From NCBI GenBank assembly GCA_013375455.1, contig JABXJT010000044.1:1-39990 (forward strand): a DNA stretch of 39,990 bases, read 5' to 3'. The translations under genes and the position numbers were made by a program. Shown one piece after another: positions 1 to 7,484 of the stretch; position 1 is the stretch's first letter, and every line of letters starts with the position of its first letter. The stretch comes from Candidatus Helarchaeota archaeon (GTDB lineage: Archaea; Asgardarchaeota; Lokiarchaeia; Helarchaeales; HEL-GB-A). The notes under the pieces are model-generated. The model was given only the letters and a program-made list of their open reading frames with translations. It ran no database searches and was not told where the DNA came from.

Positions 1-53
1 AGGAGCTTGCTCGATTAGAAAAGAAGTGGGCGCTCCTCATAGGGCAAATTTAA
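1..53 (+). CDS. 3' end of an unidentified protein gene, cut by window edge
   Basis: An open frame enters from the left edge and ends at a TAA at 51-53. The visible tail reads ELARLEKKWALLIGQI, an amphipathic, charged helix that looks like a genuine protein C terminus. It converges on the LivJ-like gene, whose stop lies at 96, with an A-rich stretch between. Only 16 residues are visible, so no function can be assigned and the frame could be chance. Confidence 0.35.
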   Translation, partial: ELARLEKKWALLIGQI

Positions 54-95
54 AAAAGAAAATTAGAAAAAAAAAAAGAGATTGAGTTTAAATAT

Positions 96-1493
96 TCAGT
101 TTATCCCCCACGATGGAAGTGCTAAATTTGCTGTAACGACATAATCTGGATAGACTAAGTTTCCGGATGAGAGACATTCCTTCTTTCCACCTGCCTGCCA
201 TTGCGTGAATAGCGTAACGCCCCAGATCTCTTGTGTTCCTGGGTTATAACCTTCAGTAACGTCATGCGTATAAGTGAAAGCGAGGTTGCCTGCAACTCCC
301 TCGAGCGGATTTGTTGCATTTATAGTTTCTAATACTGGAACTAGTTCGGTTGAATTCAAAGTTTGACCTTGATCAATTGCATGTAATAGGGCATACATCG
401 CATCATAGCTGCCAGTTGCTGTATATATTGGTTCTTCATCATAATGACTTACATAATCATCCCAAAATGCTATTGATTTGGTGGTTTTATTGGTACGAGT
501 TAGGGCTTGCAAAATAACCTCATATTCACAGGCCCCACCAGTTTCAGACCAATATGTATCGAGTTGGGACTGAACATCAATGCCCGCGATAAGGCATTGT
601 GGTTGAAGGGCCTGATATTGTGTTGTCATCAGAAGTCCACCTTGAGCTGAAATCATTGGTACGCATATTTGGGTTCCATTCGCCTCAATTTGTGACCAAT
701 ATGTGTTAAAATCAGCTGCATCTGCTGTAGGGGGAAACGCTATCTCTGCCGATAAGTTTAGTCCATAGAATGCCAAGGCTCCCTTCAAACCTAAAGCTAA
801 TGGCACCGACCAAATATGATCCTCTCGAAGAATCGCCACTTGATCAACCGTTCTACCTAACACGAATGACATATAATTAGTCAAATAGACCAAATAGGTT
901 ATCAGCTCCGTCGCTAAAGAGGTTGAATTGATTGGCGTCACTCGAAACCAGTATTTATATCTGGAATATGAGGAATTCACTAATTGGCAAAAAGTATCCG
1001 TAGACGGACCAGCACCAAGGAACAGCATTTCATTGTCCATTATTATTTCCTGGTAGGAAAGGACTGCTTCTGTTCTGAATCCCCCTATAATAAATCGCGC
1101 TTTATCGTCTGTTACTATTTTCGTTGCAGCGGCATTTACCTTTGGAAGATCAACGATCGGATCAGCTTCGAAAGTATCCTCAGCAATAAGCCCAAAATAA
1201 TATCTATCGCCTCCAATTAGGACGCCGCCTGCCGTGTTAATTTTATCGCAAGCTAGGTATGCCCCTTGCCATGTCCCTTCACCTTGTATTTCAGTCATGG
1301 GACCTAGAAGTCCAACTCTAATGATTCGAGAGTCTGGAACGTCATCTGGAGCTCCTGGTGTCACCAATTCCCCTAGAACTACTGCACCATAAGGTGTCGG
1401 AAGTAAAATCCATACTCCAATGCCGACACCGACAGCTACCATCGCAATTATTGCGACTGCAAGTATTTTTTTTCTTTTTGGTTCCATTTTCAT
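96..1493 (-). CDS. LivJ-like ABC transporter substrate-binding protein (branched-chain amino acid type)
   Basis: The 465-residue product has a basic N terminus, a hydrophobic segment at about residues 9-31 that should act as an uncleaved anchor or signal, and then a periplasmic-binding-protein fold of the Peripla_BP_6/LivJ kind. It opens with IRVGLLGPMT and continues through a ligand-domain region containing GEGTWQGAYLACDKIN. In this family such proteins capture amino acids or other small polar ligands at the cell surface and pass them to an ABC permease. No permease or ATPase gene is beside it, so the transporter partners must be elsewhere or this is an orphan receptor. Translation probably starts at 1493, with a second ATG at 1487. 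A 20-nt inverted repeat lies in its predicted leader. The ligand cannot be deduced. Confidence 0.85.
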   Translation of the reverse strand: MKMEPKRKKILAVAIIAMVAVGVGIGVWILLPTPYGAVVLGELVTPGAPDDVPDSRIIRVGLLGPMTEIQGEGTWQGAYLACDKINTAGGVLIGGDRYYFGLIAEDTFEADPIVDLPKVNAAATKIVTDDKARFIIGGFRTEAVLSYQEIIMDNEMLFLGAGPSTDTFCQLVNSSYSRYKYWFRVTPINSTSLATELITYLVYLTNYMSFVLGRTVDQVAILREDHIWSVPLALGLKGALAFYGLNLSAEIAFPPTADAADFNTYWSQIEANGTQICVPMISAQGGLLMTTQYQALQPQCLIAGIDVQSQLDTYWSETGGACEYEVILQALTRTNKTTKSIAFWDDYVSHYDEEPIYTATGSYDAMYALLHAIDQGQTLNSTELVPVLETINATNPLEGVAGNLAFTYTHDVTEGYNPGTQEIWGVTLFTQWQAGGKKECLSSGNLVYPDYVVTANLALPSWGIN

Positions 1494-1508
1494 TTTTTAC
1501 TCACTCTT

Positions 1509-1528
1509 ATATCTAATTTCTTAGATAT
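1509..1528 (-). promoter_or_regulatory. Inverted repeat in the leader of the LivJ-like gene
   Basis: ATATCTAA at 1509-1516 and TTAGATAT at 1521-1528 are perfect inverted 8-mers around a TTTC spacer. They lie 16 nt upstream of the binding-protein start and just downstream of the predicted transcription start for the TATA element at 1552-1561. The position fits an operator that blocks transcription, or a short RNA hairpin in the leader. The sequence is AT-rich, so chance cannot be excluded. Confidence 0.5.
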
Positions 1529-1551
1529 TTTTTCTATTTTATTCATGTTAT

Positions 1552-1561
1552 ATTTAAATAT
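1552..1561 (-). promoter_or_regulatory. Archaeal TATA box for the LivJ-like gene
   Basis: On the minus strand this reads as a TTTAAATA-type element. Initiation about 25 nt downstream would fall near 1530, giving a leader of some 35-40 nt that contains the inverted repeat at 1509-1528. The call rests on position and match to the archaeal TATA consensus only. Confidence 0.45.
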
Positions 1562-1766
1562 ATGTCGTTGTTGTCAGCTCTGATTTTGTTGCAGCAGACA
1601 TTGTTGCAATGGTAGTTATGGGGCTCAACGCGTTGGAGCAACCTGGGGACACCCTTGCTGCTTGCAAAGGTCTAGAAACGGTTGACCTTTGAATATCCAT
1701 CGTACCTAGAAACAGGATCGGATTACAATCATTTATTAAAAAAGAGCGAGTGGTGGGAAAACCCCA

Positions 1767-2525
1767 CTAACGCATGTAAGACCCGCCGCAGACACATATG
1801 GTCTCGCCATTTATAAAGGCAGCTTCATCTGAGAGCAAAAATAAAACAGGTCCCACGATATCCTCTGGCTTGCCGCCCCTACCAATCGTGCTCGAAGAAG
1901 CCCCTTTTTCCACTAATTTTTCAGGATACGTTTCGCGGAGCGTGGCATAATCTAAAGCGCCAATGAGGATGGCATTTGCGGTGATACCTTTTGCCCCTAC
2001 TTCTGCAGCTATTGTCCGCGTGAAGCCAAGCAATGCCGCCTGAGACGTGCAAAAGTGAACATCTTTAGTTGCTTCTTGCACCAACGAGCCAGTATACCCG
2101 GCAATGGATACCACGATTACTATCCTGCCGCTCTGTTGGTTTTTCATTATCGGAACAATTGCCTTACAACAGTGAAACGTACCTTTCAGATTCGAGTCAA
2201 TGATCTCATCCCAAATTTCCTCGGTCATATCGACAAACGAAGTGAGCTTATTGGTTAATGGCATGCTAACGAGGATGTCTACCGTTCCAAATTTATCCAT
2301 GGTTTGCTTTACCAAGCTCCCTACCTGTCCATAATCTTTTAAATCGCATTCTACCACGGTGATATCCTGACCAGCTGATCTGATATCACCTGCCACGGCT
2401 TCTAACTTTTTCTTATCAATGTCAGCGATTGTCAGCTTCGCACCCTTACTGGCCAGTGCTTTGGCTACCTCTCGACCGATTTCGTTTGCGGCCCCTGTTA
2501 ATATTACAACCTTATTCTCAACCAT
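1767..2525 (-). CDS. SDR-family protein lacking the catalytic Tyr and Lys (BbsC-like pseudoenzyme candidate)
   Basis: This is a Rossmann-fold short-chain dehydrogenase/reductase homologue of 252 residues. ATG at 2525 is chosen because AGGAGG lies 7 nt upstream; an ATG two codons earlier almost touches that site. The cofactor loop reads TGAANEIG where TGxxxGIG is usual, NNAG is replaced by SMPL, and the catalytic YxxxK is FCTSQ (Tyr to Phe, Lys to Gln). About four extra residues sit between the conserved Ser and the Phe. The Asn of NLKG and the Ser of VSIAG remain. It should therefore be inactive as an oxidoreductase. It is 11 nt downstream of an intact SDR gene, so a structural or regulatory subunit of a heteromer is the natural reading, as known for BbsC in BbsCD of anaerobic toluene degradation. 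The specific substrate is unknown. Confidence 0.85.
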   Translation of the reverse strand: MVENKVVILTGAANEIGREVAKALASKGAKLTIADIDKKKLEAVAGDIRSAGQDITVVECDLKDYGQVGSLVKQTMDKFGTVDILVSMPLTNKLTSFVDMTEEIWDEIIDSNLKGTFHCCKAIVPIMKNQQSGRIVIVVSIAGYTGSLVQEATKDVHFCTSQAALLGFTRTIAAEVGAKGITANAILIGALDYATLRETYPEKLVEKGASSSTIGRGGKPEDIVGPVLFLLSDEAAFINGETICVCGGSYMR

Positions 2526-2536
2526 TCTCATTCCTC

Positions 2537-3295
2537 CTAACGTACATAACGTCCTCCACTTATGATAATGGTCTCTCCAGTTACGTAACTTGCCTCTTCG
2601 GATGCGAGGAAAGCTGCAACATTGGCGACTTCTTCGGGCTTTCCTCCCCTCCCCAAGGCGGCCCGTTTGGCTATCTTATCCAGCGCTCCTGGCGGATATA
2701 TTTTCTCCAGGAACGGATTGGGAATGACGCCGGGGGTAATGCTGTTGACGGTTATGTTATACGGACCCATTTCTCTGGCGAGTGATTTTGCAAACCCTAT
2801 CATTCCTGCTTTCGCGGCAGCATAACTGCACTCGCCCATGGGTGACCCGACCCAAGCTGCAATCGATGAAATGTTTATTAGTCTTCCGTATTTCTGCTTG
2901 ATCATGGACGGGATGACGGCTTTTGCACAATAAAACATGCCCTTCAGGTTGACGCCAACAACTATATTCCATTCCTCGTCCGTTACTTTTTCCACGGGAT
3001 TCAGGATTTCCCGTCCAGCATTGTTTACCAGTATGTCTATCCTTCCGAACTTATCCAGCGCTTGTTTTGCCATATTTTCCACTTCAACCCGATTGGAAAC
3101 ATCGCATTTTATTCCGATGATTCTATCCTCTCCATATTCAGATTTCATGGCGTCAGCGATTTTCATCGTCCTTTTCTCATGGTAGTCTGTTAAGACTACA
3201 TACGCACCTTCTTGTGCAAATTTCTTGGCAATCGCCTGCCCTATTCCTGCACCAGCGGCTGCCGTTACTATTCCAACCTTATCTTTCAATTTCAT
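2537..3295 (-). CDS. SDR-family NAD(P)-dependent 3-hydroxyacyl dehydrogenase/reductase (FabG/BbsD-like)
   Basis: This 252-residue SDR keeps the working parts: a glycine-rich cofactor loop (AAAGAGIG), NNAG near residue 90, the catalytic Ser in NISSIAA, and YAAAK as the Tyr/Lys pair. Such enzymes oxidise or reduce a beta-hydroxy/keto group, often on CoA or ACP thioesters. GAGGG lies just before its ATG. It sits between an enoyl-CoA hydratase-family gene (48 nt upstream) and the degenerate SDR (11 nt downstream), so hydration followed by 3-hydroxyacyl oxidation is the likely joint chemistry. Whether it runs in acyl breakdown or synthesis cannot be told; no thiolase, CoA-transferase or acyl-CoA dehydrogenase is in the window. 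Confidence 0.9.
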   Translation of the reverse strand: MKLKDKVGIVTAAAGAGIGQAIAKKFAQEGAYVVLTDYHEKRTMKIADAMKSEYGEDRIIGIKCDVSNRVEVENMAKQALDKFGRIDILVNNAGREILNPVEKVTDEEWNIVVGVNLKGMFYCAKAVIPSMIKQKYGRLINISSIAAWVGSPMGECSYAAAKAGMIGFAKSLAREMGPYNITVNSITPGVIPNPFLEKIYPPGALDKIAKRAALGRGGKPEEVANVAAFLASEEASYVTGETIIISGGRYVR

Positions 3296-3343
3296 TTCTA
3301 TCCCTCTTTCTAAATTTTTTTACATGATTATTAAAATCATAAT

Positions 3344-4168
3344 TTACTTTCCTTTATAAACTGGCTCTCTCTTTTCCAGGAAAGCCTTGTAACCCTCCTT
3401 AAAATCCTCTGTCAGAATTAAAGAATTTGATGCCTTTATGGCGGAGTTTAATGCCTCCTCAAAAGTCATATTTTGTGCTTTATGCATTTCCTTCTTAGCC
3501 GCTATGATGGCCAAGGTTGGACCTTTCGCCAGTCTCCGTGCAAGCTCATTTACAGTGGTCTCTAATTCATCTGCTGGTACAACCTTTTCAACCAGCCCAA
3601 TTCTCTCGGCTTCTTTTGCATCGATGAGATCCCCTGTAAATACCATGAGTTTCGCCCTGCCCATACCGACCAGTCGCGGTAAAAAGTAAGTTCCACCAAG
3701 GTCTGGGACTAGTCCCCTTTTTATATAGAACTCCCCGAATTTTGCGTTTTCGGATGCTATCCTAATGTCGCACGCCAAGGCTAGATCGCACCCCCCTCCG
3801 ATTGCATAGCCGTTCACCGCAGCAATTACTGGTTTTTCCATTTGTGTTATTTTTAAGAAAGGCGTGATCATAGCACTACGATGTCTACGTCTTTCGGCCA
3901 TCTTACTCTCAGTTTTTTCACCCGTGCGTAATTCTCTAGCTTTCACTATGTCAAGCTTGATATCTCCGCCTGCACAAAACGCCTTACCAGCTCCACTAAT
4001 AACAATCGCTCTAACTTCCTCGTTTTTTTCTGCTTCCTCGAGGGCTTCTGCGAACTCTTCCATCAACTTTGGAGACATTGCATTTCTTTTTTCGGGCCGG
4101 TTCAGCGTGATGGTCGCAACGTTATCCTCTACAGATAAGATGATAAATTCAAATTCTTTCTCGGTCAT
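3344..4168 (-). CDS. Enoyl-CoA hydratase/isomerase (crotonase) family protein
   Basis: The product is a crotonase-fold protein of 274 residues from the ATG at 4168. The oxyanion-hole segments are clear: AFCAGGDI early, and AVNGYAIGGGCDLALACDI in the middle. The first of the two hydratase glutamates is Asp here (GGGCD), and the position of the second is occupied by Tyr in FGEFYIKRG. An Asp follows in GLVPDLGGT, the arrangement seen in isomerase-type members such as PaaG. It may therefore be an isomerase or an unusual hydratase rather than a standard beta-oxidation hydratase. No Shine-Dalgarno sequence is evident, and a TATA-like ACTTATATGA about 35 nt upstream would give a nearly leaderless mRNA. 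It heads the three-gene operon with the two SDRs. Confidence 0.88.
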   Translation of the reverse strand: MTEKEFEFIILSVEDNVATITLNRPEKRNAMSPKLMEEFAEALEEAEKNEEVRAIVISGAGKAFCAGGDIKLDIVKARELRTGEKTESKMAERRRHRSAMITPFLKITQMEKPVIAAVNGYAIGGGCDLALACDIRIASENAKFGEFYIKRGLVPDLGGTYFLPRLVGMGRAKLMVFTGDLIDAKEAERIGLVEKVVPADELETTVNELARRLAKGPTLAIIAAKKEMHKAQNMTFEEALNSAIKASNSLILTEDFKEGYKAFLEKREPVYKGK

Positions 4169-4475
4169 TTGAAACAATTAATAAATTGTCAAGACTCGTC
4201 ATATAAGTTTATCTACTAAAAACGAGTTGAAACTCTGTTTCCAGTCATTTTTATAATAGTTTTGTAATTTCTCACGATTGTTTTACTCTTTTTTTACATA
4301 AAATGCGATTTTAAGATGATTCTGAAGATCTTTTATTCACGTGGCAGGAATTCTTACAAAATTAATCCAGTTGTGATGAAATTTCGAATTGAAAAAAACC
4401 TATAAATTAGTATCGTTCGAACTGTATCTCCAAACCTATAAAAATCTATAAAAAGTTCTAAAAATCTATCACGCA

Positions 4476-4503
4476 AAATGCGCAAATTGGAGAAATGCGC
4501 AAA
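4476..4503 (+). promoter_or_regulatory. Paired 11-nt direct repeats upstream of the RNA promoter
   Basis: AAATGCGCAAA occurs at 4476-4486 and again at 4493-4503, exactly 17 nt apart. The pair ends 13 nt before the TATA element at 4517-4524. A GC-containing perfect repeat here is unlikely by chance and looks like a tandem activator or repressor site for the downstream RNA. No regulator can be named. Confidence 0.55.
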
Positions 4504-4516
4504 CCGATCCCAAGGG

Positions 4517-4524
4517 TTTAAATA
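4517..4524 (+). promoter_or_regulatory. Archaeal TATA box for the structured RNA
   Basis: TTTAAATA matches the archaeal TATA consensus, preceded by CAAGGG where a BRE would lie. Initiation 22-26 nt downstream falls at about 4541-4547, which is the 5' strand of the closing helix of the predicted RNA. That agreement supports both calls and the plus-strand orientation. Confidence 0.65.
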
Positions 4525-4540
4525 GGAGGGAGTCGTTTAT

Positions 4541-4872
4541 CTACCTAGCCACACCGTTCTCTTGGTGCGGGCGTATTACTTAGAGAGCAGTTGAGTTTCA
4601 GGAAGTATTTCCCCCCAGTCCCAGTGGTTGGTCGCACAAGTCGGGGACATGAAGCCCCGTTTGAACCCGAGCAGTCCCTCCTAGGAAGGGGGCAAGAATT
4701 CACGTGATCTTTGAGTAGAGCGGGGTAACTCCCTTCCGGTCTCCAGACCCAGCAACCAATCTCAAGAGAAAGCTCTTGGTGCCCCTCGACACCGTGCTGG
4801 ATGGCCTGAACCCGGCGACGGGCGTACCGCCTGATAACCTTAGGGCGGGTCTACTCGTGTGCGGGTAGATGG
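4541..4872 (+). ncRNA. Candidate structured noncoding RNA of unknown family, about 330 nt
   Basis: This GC-rich block stands out from AT-rich surroundings and has no convincing reading frame. Predicted pairings by eye are a closing helix ATCTACC (4539-4545) with GGTAGAT (4864-4870); CACAC (4550-4554) with GTGTG (4857-4861); TGGTTG (4625-4630) with CAACCA (4753-4758); GGAAGGG (4684-4690) with CCCTTCC (4731-4737); hairpin CAAGAG-AAAG-CTCTTG (4763-4778); CCCG-GCGA-CGGG with a GNRA loop (4811-4822); and CCGCC (4827-4831) with GGCGG (4844-4848). Alternative pairings exist at the ends. A TATA box lies at the right distance upstream and T-rich DNA follows. Size and end pairing resemble SRP RNA or RNase P RNA, but I do not find the SRP helix 8 GGAAGG-AGCAG core or the RNase P GGAAAGTCC core. 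Ends are approximate. Confidence 0.65.
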
Positions 4873-4968
4873 AGAATTAGCATGGAAATTTATAGATTTT
4901 GATAGAAATTTATACATTTTTATAACTAATTAGAAGGTTAGACTGCATCAAAGTGGAGTTGCTATCAC

Positions 4969-5907
4969 TTGAATACGATTGATTTTCACATTCACCTTTG
5001 GAAAAAGGAATTTCTATCAAACGAATTCAAAGAGATGCTTAGGAATTTTGCGATAATGGTCAATTTGGAGCAATTCCCAAACATGGATTACACTCCCGAA
5101 AAATATTTGGCAGCAATTGAACCAGAAAAAGAGAAGCATAGGGAATTTACCATTAAAAATGCTATTATTTTTCCAGTTGATTACACTTTTACCCCTGTGC
5201 GATTTAAAATATCTTATGATGAATATATAGAATATATATCAAAGGTCTGTGATGAACATGCAGGCTTTTTTCACTCCTTTATTGCACCAGATCCACGACA
5301 TGGACCTAAAGCCTTGGAATTGATTGATTATGCTTTAGGACAATGTGGTTTCAAGGGGCTTATCATCACCCCCTCAGCTGGATTTTCGCTTGACCATCCC
5401 AACCTCGACAAAATGCTTCAAAAAGCAGGCGAATATAACGTCCCGGCAATAATCCATGATACTAGCCTTGTCCCCCGCCCTCTCAAGCTCTTTAATGAAG
5501 TATATAAACTCGAGGAATTATTTTCTAAATTCACTAATCAATTGTTTATTATCTGTCCTTTCTCTCAAATGAATACTGAATTAATGAAAGTGGCAATTCG
5601 GCACGCAGATCATGTTATGGCAGATATTACAGGGTACGATTCACAGTTTGTTAGTAGAAAAATGCCAGAAATGGTAATGACTCAGTTTATGGGCATGCTA
5701 AAAGAGTCCTTCGGCTCTGATAAACTTCTATTTGGTTCTGATTGGCCTTGGTGGGAATTAACGGCTCCCATACAAGAGTGGCTCATCTATATCCGAAAAA
5801 TGAAAATACCACTAATCGTGCGGCCGTTTGGGTTCCCCTCCTTAGAAGATGAAGATAAAGTAAATATTCTAGAGGAGAACGCCAAGCGAATTTTGAACAT
5901 CCATTAA
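4969..5907 (+). CDS. Amidohydrolase-2 family metal-dependent hydrolase/decarboxylase
   Basis: The product is a TIM-barrel protein of 312 residues in the amidohydrolase-related (Amidohydro_2) family. The N-terminal metal motif HxH is in DFHIHLW, further candidate metal ligands are the His of IIHDT and of AIRHADHV, and the catalytic Asp is in LLFGSDWPW near residue 258. Family members hydrolyse or decarboxylate small cyclic or aromatic acids, but the substrate here is not evident. The start is a TTG with GGAG 11 nt upstream. The gene follows the structured RNA by about 95 nt and precedes a flavoprotein gene by 66 nt, so the two proteins may be co-expressed. The C terminus (NAKRILNIH) is the usual family ending, so the protein appears complete. 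Confidence 0.8.
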   Translation: MNTIDFHIHLWKKEFLSNEFKEMLRNFAIMVNLEQFPNMDYTPEKYLAAIEPEKEKHREFTIKNAIIFPVDYTFTPVRFKISYDEYIEYISKVCDEHAGFFHSFIAPDPRHGPKALELIDYALGQCGFKGLIITPSAGFSLDHPNLDKMLQKAGEYNVPAIIHDTSLVPRPLKLFNEVYKLEELFSKFTNQLFIICPFSQMNTELMKVAIRHADHVMADITGYDSQFVSRKMPEMVMTQFMGMLKESFGSDKLLFGSDWPWWELTAPIQEWLIYIRKMKIPLIVRPFGFPSLEDEDKVNILEENAKRILNIH

Positions 5908-5973
5908 GCAAAACTTCCATTGAGTAAAAAAAGTAGCACAAAATTTTATAATTTTAATATGTAAATTAATGCT

Positions 5974-7449
5974 ATGCCTAAAAAAGTAATAATAATAATT
6001 GGGAGCGGAATTGGTGGCAGTGGTATTGGGGCATTACTTGCTCACGCCACGGATGCGAATATTATTCTTTTTGAACGTGATGTGATTCTTGGAGGACGAT
6101 GTGCTTCCTACAAGAAAGAAGACCCTGTAGGAAGGACTTGGACATTCGATGTTGGATGTCATATCTTTTCAACCTGTGATCTGGGTCCCCTGGGTAAAAT
6201 TGCTGACCTATGTGGGAAAACAATTAGATGGAGCTATACTAGGAATCCAGGACCGCGAGTCAATGTAATGGGAATGGAACTCTCTGGCTTAGCAAGGAGT
6301 AGAAAAAAGAAATCCGACTCTAAGAAGAAAAAAAAGAATATGACAGAGTATTTAAGAAGTATCCAAATTAAAGATACTTGGCAATACGATGAAATTCCTT
6401 TGATTCAATTTCTAGATGATTTTTACGGACCTAAAAAAAGCGCGGTCCTTAAATTAATGTACTCAATGAATGCAGGGGTTATGTTCGGAACGGATCCACA
6501 CAGTACCTCCACTGGAGAGTTCTTGAGATGCATGGCGGATAATTATCAAAAAATGAGCATGGGGTATCCAATTGGTGGAACTGGTATAATCCCTGAAACC
6601 TATTGTGACGTGATACAGGAAAATGGTGGGAAGATACTTTTAGGGAAAGAAGGCCGCGTGAAGAAAATAATAATCGAAAATGATGAGGTTAAGGGAATTG
6701 AAGCCGGTCCTGATAGCGAATTTTTTGAAGCTGACCTAGTAATCGCGAATTCAGATATAAAGACAACTGTCTCTAAACTAGTAGGGGAAAAATACTTCCC
6801 GAAAGACCATGTTGAATATGTTAAAAACTTGAAATGGGGCGGTCAGGTTTGTTCTGTAAAAATTGGGATTGATACAGTAATAACTGATCAAAAAATGCTT
6901 ACTTACGTTCCAAAAATGGATCAAGAAGGTGATCTTCAAAAAATGATAGCAGATCCCGAGAACATCGGCAAACTAGATTTCGGTTCACAAGGAGTACCGG
7001 AAAGGACCGCACTATTGATCGTTCCAATTAGCAACCACGATCCAACACTCGCTCCTGAAGGCTGCCAGAACATTCATGCAGTTACCCCCACTGCGTTTGG
7101 GAGTATGATCAAGTGGAGTAAAGCGGATGAGAAAAAATGGGAACAAACTTGCATCAATACCTTTGAATCCTTGTGGCCTGGTATTAAAGAACACGTTGTT
7201 ATTGAAGAATATGTCTCGACCAGTCATCTAGAAGCACGATTCGGGAAGGAAGGAGCGGGAACGGGTATTGCTCAATCAATCGACCAAGTAGGAAAGAAAC
7301 GCCCTTCAATGCAATCCCCAATAAAAGGATTATATTATTGTTCTGGTGATGCTGGTGGCTGGGGCATTGGAACGGAGCTTCCTGCTCGATCCGCATTGGA
7401 ATTATTTGATATATTTAAAAGAGAGAAAATTCTAAAATTTACTAATTAA
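5974..7449 (+). CDS. Phytoene desaturase-like FAD-dependent oxidoreductase
   Basis: The protein (491 residues) begins with a dinucleotide-binding GSGIGGSGIGALLA motif, FERD as the end of the second strand, and GGRCASY, the flavin-motif pattern of the amine oxidase/phytoene desaturase (COG1233) group. The C-terminal FAD segment is YYCSGDAGGWGIGTELPARSA. This family oxidises or isomerises polyene or other hydrophobic substrates, but assignment to carotenoid synthesis is not possible: no phytoene synthase is nearby. A curious lysine stretch (SRKKKSDSKKKKKN, about residues 109-122) is inserted in the substrate domain, probably a surface loop. An HTH regulator starts 35 nt downstream and may be co-transcribed. 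A second, diverged copy of this family lies near the other end of the window. Confidence 0.8.
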   Translation: MPKKVIIIIGSGIGGSGIGALLAHATDANIILFERDVILGGRCASYKKEDPVGRTWTFDVGCHIFSTCDLGPLGKIADLCGKTIRWSYTRNPGPRVNVMGMELSGLARSRKKKSDSKKKKKNMTEYLRSIQIKDTWQYDEIPLIQFLDDFYGPKKSAVLKLMYSMNAGVMFGTDPHSTSTGEFLRCMADNYQKMSMGYPIGGTGIIPETYCDVIQENGGKILLGKEGRVKKIIIENDEVKGIEAGPDSEFFEADLVIANSDIKTTVSKLVGEKYFPKDHVEYVKNLKWGGQVCSVKIGIDTVITDQKMLTYVPKMDQEGDLQKMIADPENIGKLDFGSQGVPERTALLIVPISNHDPTLAPEGCQNIHAVTPTAFGSMIKWSKADEKKWEQTCINTFESLWPGIKEHVVIEEYVSTSHLEARFGKEGAGTGIAQSIDQVGKKRPSMQSPIKGLYYCSGDAGGWGIGTELPARSALELFDIFKREKILKFTN

Positions 7450-7484
7450 ATTCCATTTTATTTAATTTAATGCGGTTGTGACGC

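Larger units (their letters stand above)
4441..4900. repeat. 12-nt inverted repeats bracketing the structured RNA locus
   Basis: AAAATCTATAAA at 4441-4452 is repeated in inverse orientation as TTTATAGATTTT at 4889-4900. Related CTATAAA/ATCTAT copies lie near both arms, for example at 4399-4405 and 4901-4905. The arms enclose the GC-rich RNA and its promoter. They could be remnants of terminal repeats or a long-range pairing; being AT-rich, they could also be chance. Confidence 0.4.

Noticed and set aside
4399..4470. Repeated CTATAAA/ATCTAT motifs as a CRISPR array
   Set aside because: The units are short, imperfect and irregularly spaced, with no spacers of even length and no cas genes in the window.
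4641..4665. tRNA-like TTTGAACC segment
   Set aside because: It resembles a T-loop, but no acceptor stem, D arm or anticodon arm can be built around it.
4541..4872. Assignment of the structured RNA as SRP RNA or RNase P RNA
   Set aside because: Length and end pairing fit, and GGAAGG occurs, but the SRP helix 8 loop with AGCAG on the 3' side and the RNase P GGAAAGTCC/ACAGAA cores are not present in either strand as far as I can see. Kept as unknown family.
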